A stretch of 64,000 nt of DNA, from assembly GCA_029881035.1 (NCBI GenBank), contig JAOUNI010000008.1, forward strand, positions 1 to 64,000, written 5' to 3'. Within the stretch, counting starts at the first letter, position 1; each line of letters opens with the position of its first letter. The DNA is from Gammaproteobacteria bacterium. GTDB taxonomy: Bacteria > Pseudomonadota > Gammaproteobacteria > SZUA-229. Below the pieces are notes generated by a model that worked only from the letters and a program-made list of their open reading frames with translations, had not been told where the DNA came from and searched no databases. The position numbers and the translations under genes were made by a program. Shown here piece by piece: positions 1-7,023 of the stretch.

Positions 1-165
1 TTGTTCTTTGCCTTTAATAACCCGGTTCAGAGAGCAATTGTTTCTAATATTCATGAGATCAATAGGTTCACACTCAATTACCCTGCAATTAAAGCCAAAC
101 TACAGCTACAATGACATAGCTAAACAACGGCTACAGGTAATCTAATGAATATCGCAAGAACAATA

Positions 166-194
166 AGATCAATCGAACCTGACTCCATTGATCT
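166..194. repeat. Stem-loop repeat, copy 1
   Basis: Perfect 8-bp inverted repeat AGATCAAT / ATTGATCT separated by 13 bases, ending just before the purine-rich stretch that would serve as ribosome binding site for the next gene. A second copy with the same arm length and spacer length lies at 11930-11958. One stem pair differs between the copies, but pairing is kept (G-C here, A-T there). It could be an RNA hairpin, a protein-binding palindrome or a small REP-like repeat. Confidence 0.5.
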
Positions 195-214
195 AAAGAG
201 GGTTTAAAAATACC

Positions 215-991
215 TTGGATATCTATGGAACCTGTATCTCATCAACAACCGATGAACACGGCCCGATTTACGTTTACCAAACAAGGTCCAGCCGGATTCT
301 CAGCTTTGATCGGAAAATATGTCAAAGCTCCATGAAGCTCAATGACATTAATGGCCTGGCTCTCGGTTACACCCAGGCGATGATGGCGGGTTTATTTTTT
401 ATCCCCATCGTTAAAACAGCCACTATCATGGGGCTGGGCGCAGGCTCTATGGCCAAGAACCTGCTTAGCAGTTTCTCCGGGTTAAATGTTCACGCGGTTG
501 AATACCGTGTCGCCGTAGCAAATATCGCAAAAGAATTTTTTTACCTGCCGGCCACTGATCGCTTCTGCATTCATATAGACGATGCGGTGAACCACATAAA
601 AAACACCGCGACGAAAAGCGATATTATCTTTTCAGATCTCTACAACGCGGAAGGCATGGAGCTGAAACAGGTATTTTCATCCTACTTGCGTGATTGCAAA
701 AATGCACTCAACGAACAGGGTGTGCTGGTCATCAATTTCTGGCATGCGCGACTTCAAACACGACAAAAATTAGATGCAGCTCTCGCTCTCGAATTTGAAG
801 ACCGGCTGCTCAGTTTCAAGGTAGACAGTGGCAACACGATCATACTCGCATTCAAAAACGACATCCCCTCGATGAATAGAAAAGAACTCCTGACTAAAGC
901 TAAATGGTTACAGGAAGAAATGAACCTCCCGATGGAAATTTATGCCCAATTTCTCTGGACTACACAGCAAAATAAATTCGGGCTTAATTAA
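215..991 (+). CDS. Spermidine synthase-like methyltransferase-fold protein
   Basis: A 258-residue protein with a Rossmann methyltransferase-like core resembling the spermidine synthase (SpeE) family. The glycine-rich nucleotide loop is IMGLGAGSMAKNL near residue 70. An acidic residue follows at the end of strand 2 (AVEYR), and FSDLYNAEG near 140 matches the position where polyamine synthases have their catalytic acidic motif. The N-terminal part is shorter than in full spermidine synthases. The start is TTG, preceded by AAAGAGGG; no in-frame ATG fits better. Many such homologues in bacteria have no proven polyamine substrate, so aminopropyl transfer is an inference. It stands alone, with a repeat hairpin immediately upstream. 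Confidence 0.7.
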   Translation: MDIYGTCISSTTDEHGPIYVYQTRSSRILSFDRKICQSSMKLNDINGLALGYTQAMMAGLFFIPIVKTATIMGLGAGSMAKNLLSSFSGLNVHAVEYRVAVANIAKEFFYLPATDRFCIHIDDAVNHIKNTATKSDIIFSDLYNAEGMELKQVFSSYLRDCKNALNEQGVLVINFWHARLQTRQKLDAALALEFEDRLLSFKVDSGNTIILAFKNDIPSMNRKELLTKAKWLQEEMNLPMEIYAQFLWTTQQNKFGLN

Positions 992-1009
992 TATGATAAT
1001 CAAACACCA

Positions 1010-1037
1010 ATAGGGGACAGCCCCCTTTAACCGTTCC
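1010..1037. repeat. REP-like GGGGACAGCCCCC palindrome
   Basis: Short intergenic GC-rich palindrome (GGGGACAGCCCCC followed by TTT and then GTTCCCC). It resembles the GGGGACAG-type repetitive extragenic palindromes scattered in many proteobacteria. Only one clear copy is seen in this window, with a looser relative near 12309, so the assignment is tentative. Confidence 0.3.
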
Positions 1038-1142
1038 CCATTGATCAAATGCACCCGATCCACCTAATTTCCTACTATAATGACCACCAAATGAGCCAAA
1101 TAATATCTCTCTATTTAATACAATCTTATTCAGGACTCACTC

Positions 1143-1466
1143 ATGTCTATAAAAAAACTTATTTTCTCTACACCTCTTCTATTAATCAGTCTGAACAGTT
1201 TTGCGAATGACACCTTAGATGCAGCCATTGGTGGCGCTATCGGAGGTGCCACAGGTGCTGCAATCGGTAATGAACTTGGTGGTCGAGATGGTGCCATTCT
1301 TGGCGGTGCCATAGGTGGTGCAGCAGGTGCTGCAATTACTACAGATAATAACCAGCAGCAAAGTGGCATCAAACCAGCTATACGTGTCGAATACCAGGAG
1401 CCTCCCAAAAACAATAACAATGGAAGCTTCTGCCCTCCTGGCCAAAGAAAAAAAGGTCGTTGTTAA
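1143..1466 (+). CDS. Exported glycine-zipper protein with Cys-rich CPPGQ tail
   Basis: A 107-residue protein. Residues 1-21 form a signal peptide ending in NSFA. Residues about 25-65 are two glycine-zipper blocks (AIGGAIGGATGAAIGNELGG, then a second similar block) like those of small outer-membrane-associated or envelope-inserted proteins. A polar linker leads to a terminal CPPGQRKKGRC in which two cysteines bracket a basic segment. Nearly the same tail ends the unrelated small lipoprotein at 12027-12182. Function is unknown. The long antisense ORF in this region is a by-product of the glycine codons. Confidence 0.75.
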   Translation: MSIKKLIFSTPLLLISLNSFANDTLDAAIGGAIGGATGAAIGNELGGRDGAILGGAIGGAAGAAITTDNNQQQSGIKPAIRVEYQEPPKNNNNGSFCPPGQRKKGRC

Positions 1467-1497
1467 TAACAACATACAAGTCGGTTGGATAATAGAA

Positions 1498-1526
1498 GCG
1501 CAGGGCCTGTCCCTGTGCTTTCTATT
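1498..1526 (+). terminator. Probable rho-independent terminator
   Basis: Stem GCGCAGGG / CCCTGTGC with a 5-base loop, followed by TTTCTATTT, 31 bases after the stop of the glycine-zipper gene. The U-tract is interrupted, so efficiency is uncertain. Confidence 0.55.
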
Positions 1527-1537
1527 TCGGCATTAAT

Positions 1538-1578
1538 CCCTTGTACAAGCTGCCTCAGTTTCCAACTTTGGTAGCGGC
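1538..1578. repeat. Intergenic repeat, copy 1
   Basis: CCCTTGTACAAGCTGCCTC and the following bases closely match 12247-12286 (CCCTTGTATAACCTGCCTC). Both copies lie directly after the terminator of a gene encoding a CPPGQ-tailed protein. A shorter, more divergent match occurs at the end of the repeat at 2410-2473. Confidence 0.45.
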
Positions 1579-1720
1579 ATCATTCATGGATGAATTATGA
1601 GTTTCTCGAGCATGGATGCGCCGCCTCACACCCATTATTCATCCTTGCTATCTTCCATCTATCGGCGTGATAATACTTTACATCTAATCATCATCCAGCA
1701 ATGAAAAATAGGTGGCTACT

Positions 1721-1870
1721 ATGGACAACACGCTCAAAACTGCTTTTCTGTTAATGCTCACAGTGCTAACACTGGTTGCCTGCTCAAGCTTCAATCCATA
1801 CGGCGATCCCGATGCACAACGTGATCGCTCAATAGATGCACAGGACGAAATGCGCAGAGATACTAAGTAG
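1721..1870 (+). CDS. Small lipoprotein (49 aa), paralogue of 15490-15636
   Basis: Too short for the ORF track. The 49-residue product has a lipoprotein signal ending in the lipobox LVAC at residues 18-21. A short polar tail follows, with YGDPDAQRDRS and AQDEMRRDTK. The tail is almost identical to that of the 48-residue lipoprotein at 15490-15636, and the upstream DNA also matches (CTTGCTATCTTCCA, about 75 bases before the start). Conservation of the protein together with its leader argues for a real gene. It should be a membrane-anchored lipoprotein; function is unknown. The antisense ORF at 1684-1881 is its shadow. Confidence 0.72.
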   Translation: MDNTLKTAFLLMLTVLTLVACSSFNPYGDPDAQRDRSIDAQDEMRRDTK

Positions 1871-1928
1871 GTGATGAACATGCGCTATGAATTTCTATGA
1901 ACATACAGATTATTAGAGGTCGTTAAAA

Positions 1929-2372
1929 ATGAGCCTTTATAACCATATTCTGGTTGCCATCGATTTTTCGACGGCGGCTGATCATATTCTAAGCAAGGCC
2001 CTTGATTTAGCCCGGGATAATAAATCTAAAATCAGCCTGCTGCATGTGGTGGAGTACCTGCCACCAATCGATTATTTCAACGATTCCCTGATGTATACCA
2101 ATTGGCCTGAAGATGAAAAGCTGATACTCAAGCGCGCCCAAGACAGGATGAAACAATTTGCCAGTAAACATGCGCTGGAAAATGCCACGCTCAAAGTTGA
2201 AATAGGTGCACCCAAACTGGTGATCGCTCATTACATCGAACAGCACCAGTGTGACCTGGTCGTACTTGGCTCACACGGTCGACACGGTTTAAGCCTGCTC
2301 CTGGGATCTACCGCCAATGCCGTGTTACATGCCATGCCCTGTGATGTGCTGACGATAAAAATAGAAGAATAG
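1929..2372 (+). CDS. Universal stress protein, UspA family
   Basis: A 147-residue single-domain Usp, the usual length. It begins with the family's first strand and ATP-loop aspartate (ILVAIDFS). It ends with the nucleotide-binding signature GSHGRHGLSLLLGSTAN, matching the G-2x-G-9x-G(S/T) pattern of ATP-binding members. ATP binding is therefore likely; the cellular role of such proteins (stress survival) is known only in general terms. It follows the small lipoprotein by 58 bases and could be co-transcribed with it. Confidence 0.9.
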   Translation: MSLYNHILVAIDFSTAADHILSKALDLARDNKSKISLLHVVEYLPPIDYFNDSLMYTNWPEDEKLILKRAQDRMKQFASKHALENATLKVEIGAPKLVIAHYIEQHQCDLVVLGSHGRHGLSLLLGSTANAVLHAMPCDVLTIKIEE

Positions 2373-2409
2373 TTTTATCGCTCGAACTGGCTGTCCAAGC
2401 GAAAAGAAT

Positions 2410-2473
2410 AGGGTCGGGTTTTATGTTTTGCCTTTCGTTTTTTTTATTCTTTTGTAAAACCAGCCTCTGTAAG
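2410..2473. repeat. Intergenic repeat with TTTTGCCTTTCG core, copy A
   Basis: AGGG(T)CGGG, then TTTTGCCTTTCG and TTTTTTATTCT, aligns with 11881-11935 over about 50 bases. Both copies lie a few bases past the stop codon of a rightward gene. The right end (TTATTCTTTTGTAAAACCAG) also resembles the repeats at 1538 and 12247. Confidence 0.45.
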
Positions 2474-2545
2474 TAATATACCAACGGCTTGTCGTAATAA
2501 GGCCGAATCATCAACTATCTATTATTTGTTTCGCTGCATCTACTG

Positions 2546-3784
2546 CTAAAACATTGTCACTAACCCGGGTGTTTCCAGGCTAGCTTTCCCCCTGCCTGTG
2601 GTACCATATTCCTCATCAACCGAATACTTGCTTTCCATATTTCTTATCCATACGCTCGCGTCTATTTTCCTTACCCCTAGCCCAGCAGAGTCTTTTAGTT
2701 CAATTATGTTGTCCGTTACATGGTCAAGAACCTGGCTTAAACGATCTTGAAACTGCAGAACCATCGTGGCACTTGAGATATCATCTCGCACCTGACGTGA
2801 TTCATTCTCCATGACAACAATATTGTTTTCTAATGCTTCTGTAATTTTACTAAATCGTTCAATAATATCCTCAAACATCCCTTCAGCACGGCTCAAGGTA
2901 TGCGCCCCCATATCTGAGAACTCTTTTCCATTTTGATAAAACTCATCTAGCTTCTCTATGGTCTCATCAATAGAGCACACTTTCTGGGCCATGATTTTAC
3001 TTGTCTCTATTGATTTTTTGGCTAATCCGCGCATTTCACTAACCACGGCTGCAAATGCCCTGCCATCAACACCGAGGCGTGCAGCTTCAATCTCTGCATT
3101 GAGTGCTACGATCTGGCTTTGCATCGCCATCCGCTGTGCTTCTTCAGCAATCTCACTCATGTTCTTTGAATACTTTTTCACCTCAGCCACTATCACCTCT
3201 TTGCTATTATTTACTGCAACGAGAGCCTCATTCAGATCTTTAAATAGAGATTTAAAATCTTCCTGGCTGCTTCCTACAGCACCCAGTAAATCAAAATCAT
3301 CTGATTTGCCTTGCCCATCTCCAGAACTGCCGCCTGAGGTCTTTAGAATCGTACCTAGTCTCTTTACTATTTCACCAAAAATTGAAGCTAAATCTGCCAC
3401 TGCTTCTTCGCCAATCGCACGCGATGTCTCTATCTGCCTCGACCAGATCGGAAAAATCTGTTTGCAGAAATTACAGTTCTCTATTTGTGTCTTTGAATAT
3501 TCACACGATTGATTTTCAACAATACTTCGAAACCGGGTCTTAAGACGCCAGCCAACTACAGAGGAAATCATTAATACCAATACAGCAGATATGATTGTAT
3601 GCAGGTTCCATCCAGCCATAATTAATAATGGTACGATTGCTAAAACACCCGAACCTAAAGGCGCCAAAAAGAATATTGTTGAATTTGTTATGTAGGCTGA
3701 CGAACCATACATAGGCGTGGATTTGGGCACGAATGCCGAACTACCCAGTTGCGCGTGTGCGATTAATCTATTACGTACCGTCAT
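2546..3784 (-). CDS. Methyl-accepting chemotaxis-like protein without a periplasmic sensor domain
   Basis: A 412-residue protein. Two closely spaced hydrophobic segments (about residues 33-80) form a hairpin anchor with almost no external loop. A cytoplasmic stretch with three cysteines (CEYSKTQ..CNFC) is followed by IFPIWSRQIETSR. The conserved receptor tip then appears (QIVALNAEIEAARLG, about 225-240, and RAFAAVVSEMRGLAKKS). This signalling hairpin is diagnostic of MCPs that dock CheA/CheW. There is no HAMP domain and no ligand-binding domain, so it probably senses something internal or in the membrane. No che genes are nearby. It is divergent from the MerR-receiver gene across a 315-base gap. 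Confidence 0.82.
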   Translation of the reverse strand: MTVRNRLIAHAQLGSSAFVPKSTPMYGSSAYITNSTIFFLAPLGSGVLAIVPLLIMAGWNLHTIISAVLVLMISSVVGWRLKTRFRSIVENQSCEYSKTQIENCNFCKQIFPIWSRQIETSRAIGEEAVADLASIFGEIVKRLGTILKTSGGSSGDGQGKSDDFDLLGAVGSSQEDFKSLFKDLNEALVAVNNSKEVIVAEVKKYSKNMSEIAEEAQRMAMQSQIVALNAEIEAARLGVDGRAFAAVVSEMRGLAKKSIETSKIMAQKVCSIDETIEKLDEFYQNGKEFSDMGAHTLSRAEGMFEDIIERFSKITEALENNIVVMENESRQVRDDISSATMVLQFQDRLSQVLDHVTDNIIELKDSAGLGVRKIDASVWIRNMESKYSVDEEYGTTGRGKASLETPGLVTMF

Positions 3785-4099
3785 AATGATGTTGCCCCTG
3801 TTATTCTTATCTAAGACCCTGTTTACACATCAACACAGCCAGATTTGTACAAAAAACTAACTTCTGCCCTTACCTTTTCTTAGGCCTGGAATGATAATAA
3901 ACAAATAAAACGCACAAATCAACAGAATCAACCAAATATTGCAAAACAACTTCTTCAACACTATAATCAAGTCGAATTCACTGACTTTTTCTTATTCTGC
4001 ATGATTAAGATTGCAGGCATGTAGTGAACAGCCGTTTTGAAGCCGCCATTAAATATGTCATTAAGGTTATGTTTTGTAACAATAAAAAGGGAAATACTA
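3785..4099. other. Divergent intergenic region
   Basis: 315 AT-rich bases between the chemoreceptor-like gene (leftward) and the MerR-receiver gene (rightward). A strong sigma70-type promoter at 3939-3967 points right. I see no convincing ORF in it; the track's antisense ORF 4005-4331 has no recognisable product. Confidence 0.6.
3939..3967 (+). promoter_or_regulatory. Sigma70-type promoter for the MerR-receiver gene
   Basis: TTGCAA, a 17-base spacer and a perfect TATAAT. Transcription would start near 3974 and leave a leader of about 125 bases before the ATG at 4100. The match is read by eye; no expression evidence is available. Confidence 0.6.
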
Positions 4100-4675
4100 A
4101 TGTCAAAAAAGTCTTACTTAACACCCAACAAAGTAGCAGAGCTACTGATGGTCTCACCGACAGCCATCCGGCTATGGGCCGATAAAGGTGAATTAAATGC
4201 CTTAACCACACCCGGTGGACACCGTCGTTTTCTTCCCAGCGAAGTCGACCGTTTTGCCCACAAAAAAGGCCTGACCTTAAATTATGGCGAACCCGAGCAT
4301 CCGAGAATTTTAATCGTCGACGATGACGCACAGTTACTGCGCTACCTGGTTGCGTTTTTTGGTGGCCTGGAAAGTGAAATCGATGTCGCTACAGCCAATG
4401 ATGGTTTTGAAGCAGGTCTGAAGATCCTCGAATTTAAACCTCAGTTCGTATTACTGGATTTAATGATGCCACATATCGATGGCATTCAAGTCTGCCGTCG
4501 TATAAAAAATGACCCGACGACACAATCAATACGTGTTATCGCCATGACAGGCTACGCCTCTTCTGAAAATGTTGAGGCTATTATCGACGCCGGCGCTGAG
4601 GGCTGTTTACACAAACCTATTGATGAAAACATGTTACTGGCGCAACTAGGGTTAACACAAAATGCCAATGCCTGA
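4100..4675 (+). CDS. MerR/excisionase-type HTH fused to a response-regulator receiver
   Basis: 191 residues. The N-terminal part (about 4-55) is a MerR/excisionase-like winged HTH (YLTPNKVAELLMVSPTAIRL, WADKGELNALTTPGGHRRF). The C-terminal part (about 70-190) is a CheY-like receiver with acidic pair VDDD, phosphoacceptor aspartate in LLDLMMPHIDG, the conserved Thr in AMTGY and lysine in HKP. The DNA-binding domain precedes the receiver, the reverse of OmpR/NarL regulators. The ATG at 4100 follows AAAAGGG and starts directly before the HTH; the track's longer start adds 21 residues with no similarity. The likely partner kinase is the hybrid kinase at 7024-10671, by proximity only. Confidence 0.85.
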   Translation: MSKKSYLTPNKVAELLMVSPTAIRLWADKGELNALTTPGGHRRFLPSEVDRFAHKKGLTLNYGEPEHPRILIVDDDAQLLRYLVAFFGGLESEIDVATANDGFEAGLKILEFKPQFVLLDLMMPHIDGIQVCRRIKNDPTTQSIRVIAMTGYASSENVEAIIDAGAEGCLHKPIDENMLLAQLGLTQNANA

Positions 4676-4840
4676 AAGAGCTGTATCCCATACCTTACGG
4701 GCACTGTATTTCTTGCCCTGCGTTCTACTGCATCAAATTGCTATCGTGGTGATTAATAATTTCAACAGGAATCTATTTTTTATTACACGAATACCAGGAA
4801 GGGAGAAATTCATTCAGATCAAATTTTCAGGTACTAAGTG

Positions 4841-5920
4841 ATGATTATAAAAGCCCCCACAATTTCAAACACAACCTACAAAATACTTGTCGTCGAGGAC
4901 GAGGTACAGCAGCAGAAGCTGGTGAAGGCAGCTTTAAACTCCAACGAATTCGACCTGATGTTAGCAAGGAATGGTGAGGAGGCATTAGCTTTCATTAAAA
5001 AATATGATTTTGATGTAGTGCTCATGGACAAACGCATGCCTGGTATGTGTGGTGATGAGGTATGCAGCCGGATACGCAATGAACTGCATAAGCCATTATT
5101 ACCCTTGATCATGCTGACCGGGACAACTTCAGATGAGGAACTTGAAAAAAGCTTGTCAGCGGGCGCCAATGATTTTATCCGAAAACCATATAACCCGATG
5201 GCATTAATCGCAAAAGTAAGGGCCACTGGTAATAACAAACGTATTGTTGATCAGCTCGACAGTGCAGATTCTATGCTGTTTGCACTGGCGCGAATGGTTG
5301 AGGCAAAAGATGAATGCACGGGCGACCATTGCTCACGTCTCGAGCACACTGCCACCGTATTCGGAAAGGAACTAGGACTCTGTTCGGAGGAGATTTACGC
5401 ACTGCAACGTGGCGGTGTTTTGCATGACATCGGAAAACTGGGTATCCCGGACAGCATCTTATTAAAGGAAGGATCGTTGACGGATGAAGAATGGAAGATC
5501 ATGCGCCAGCATACGATTATTGGGGAGCGCCTGTGTAGCGACTTAAAGAGCATGAAAAACACACTCCCAATAATCCGGCATCACCATGAGCGATATGATG
5601 GTGGTGGCTACCCGGATGGTTTAGCCGCGGAAGAGATACCATTTTTAGCCCGTGTTTTTCAGATCATAGATATCTATGACGCCTTATCCAACAATCGGCC
5701 TTATAAAAAAGCCTTCCCACTGGAAAAAATTATTTCTATTTTCGAAGAAGAGACAGAAAAAGGCTGGCGGGATCCTGAGGTTGTTATCTCATTTATAAAC
5801 CTGCTTCGTAATCGTCCTGATGACCTGATATTACCTGCGGACAGAAAGAAGGATCAGGGCATGCAAAAATATGACGATATAGTCGCTACAGGTGCATTGG
5901 CTATGGCGCAGACACATTAG
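4841..5920 (+). CDS. Receiver-HD-GYP cyclic-di-GMP phosphodiesterase
   Basis: About 359 residues. Receiver domain at about 10-130 (VVEDE, phosphoacceptor in VVLMDKRMPGM, lysine in RKPYNP). HD-GYP domain at about 145-335, with metal-binding HDIGKLGIPD, HH in IIRHHHERYDG and the GYP motif in GGGYPDGL. This is the RpfG-like architecture that hydrolyses cyclic di-GMP, and all catalytic motifs are present. ATG at 4841 and GTG at 4838 are both possible starts behind CAGG. It lies between the MerR-receiver gene and the binding-protein/kinase pair, pointing to one signalling locus that ends in second-messenger turnover. Confidence 0.92.
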   Translation: MIIKAPTISNTTYKILVVEDEVQQQKLVKAALNSNEFDLMLARNGEEALAFIKKYDFDVVLMDKRMPGMCGDEVCSRIRNELHKPLLPLIMLTGTTSDEELEKSLSAGANDFIRKPYNPMALIAKVRATGNNKRIVDQLDSADSMLFALARMVEAKDECTGDHCSRLEHTATVFGKELGLCSEEIYALQRGGVLHDIGKLGIPDSILLKEGSLTDEEWKIMRQHTIIGERLCSDLKSMKNTLPIIRHHHERYDGGGYPDGLAAEEIPFLARVFQIIDIYDALSNNRPYKKAFPLEKIISIFEEETEKGWRDPEVVISFINLLRNRPDDLILPADRKKDQGMQKYDDIVATGALAMAQTH

Positions 5921-6014
5921 CTCCATAACGAATCATTATGGTTACCTATTGCACAGATTTAGACAACCATGAGAACCATAGTTACGAGCGAACGATCAAC
6001 ACTTGGATAAGATA

Positions 6015-7013
6015 ATGGCAAAAAGATTATTTCGAAGCAGCATCTTCTCCATGTTTACACTGCTTTTATGTGCCTGCGTGCAGCAGCCGGACGAGCCAAT
6101 GAGAATCGCCAGCAATGACTGGCTTGGTTATAAACCACTGTATCTTGCTGAAAAACTCGAATTGTTTAAATCTTCTGATATCCACCTGACGGAATTATCT
6201 TCGAACAGCGAAGTCATCCGCCTGTTTCAAAATGGATTGATCGATGGCGCAGCTCTGACATTAGACGAAGCACTATTATTAAAACAGGATGAACCCGATG
6301 TTGTGATCGTACTAGTTATGGATATATCGAACGGGGGTGATGCGATCATTGCACATGATGAAATAGCCGATATGCAGGCGCTACGTGGAAAGCGCGTAGG
6401 CCTGGAGAAAACCGCGCTCGGTGCCTATATGTTAACCAGGGCTCTCACACTGTCAAACCTGGATACTAATGATATCAGTAATATATCGTATGAATATTCA
6501 GAGCATGAGGAAGCCTTTGTTAACAGAAAGGTAGATGCCATTGTCACTTTTGAGCCCACAACCAGCCATTTATTAAAGAAAGGTGGACATATTATTTTTG
6601 ACAGCCGTCAGATAGCGAATGAAATTATCGACGTGTTTGTTGTTCGTCGCACATACATGGAAAAACATTTGGATAAAATTAGTCAGCTTATCTATACCTG
6701 GTTTGATGCAATCAACATCCTGGAAACTGACCGCAATCGATCGATTGAGGCACTGGCTAACATATCAAACCTGAGTATTGAACAACTCATTACTTCACTC
6801 AGAGGTATACATTATCCCGATTACCCAGAGAACCTCAGATTATTCGAGCAGGGCAAAGATACATTGCATGAGAATGCAACCAGGTTATATAAAATAATGA
6901 TAGAGAGTGAATTACTCTGCAGGGAAGTTAATATCGACGATCTCTTTTACGACCGACCTCTACTTGAGCTACCCAACAAAGATTTATTATCTTCGTCAAA
7001 TATCTCAGAATAA
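6015..7013 (+). CDS. NMT1/THI5-like substrate-binding lipoprotein with no transporter partner
   Basis: A 332-residue protein with lipoprotein signal (FTLLLCAC; lipid-modified Cys near residue 23). The fold is a nitrate/taurine/thiamine-precursor-type binding protein: IASNDWLGYKPLYLAEKLEL at the start of lobe 1, LRGKRVGLEKTALGAYMLTR at the lobe switch, and AIVTFEPTTSHL in lobe 2. Ligand identity is not readable. No ABC permease or ATPase is nearby. Instead the stop lies 10 bases before a giant sensor kinase, suggesting it presents a ligand to that sensor rather than to a transporter. ATG at 6015 has GGATAAG upstream and is preferred over TTG at 6003. Confidence 0.8.
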   Translation: MAKRLFRSSIFSMFTLLLCACVQQPDEPMRIASNDWLGYKPLYLAEKLELFKSSDIHLTELSSNSEVIRLFQNGLIDGAALTLDEALLLKQDEPDVVIVLVMDISNGGDAIIAHDEIADMQALRGKRVGLEKTALGAYMLTRALTLSNLDTNDISNISYEYSEHEEAFVNRKVDAIVTFEPTTSHLLKKGGHIIFDSRQIANEIIDVFVVRRTYMEKHLDKISQLIYTWFDAINILETDRNRSIEALANISNLSIEQLITSLRGIHYPDYPENLRLFEQGKDTLHENATRLYKIMIESELLCREVNIDDLFYDRPLLELPNKDLLSSSNISE

Positions 7014-7023
7014 TGATACTCAT

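Noticed and set aside
1130-1420. Antisense Pro/Ala-rich ORF over the glycine-zipper gene
   Set aside because: Product of complementary GGT/GCC codons; the sense frame has a signal peptide and recognisable repeats.
1684-1881. Antisense ORFs 1684-1881 and 15417-15794 share a protein sequence (YLVSLRISSCA)
   Set aside because: They are antisense to the two paralogous lipoproteins, whose sense frames have signal peptides and lipoboxes; the similarity is a shadow.
2958-3512. 184-aa plus-strand ORF in the chemoreceptor gene
   Set aside because: Opposite strand encodes an unmistakable MCP signalling domain; this ORF is low-complexity Ser/Ala-rich.
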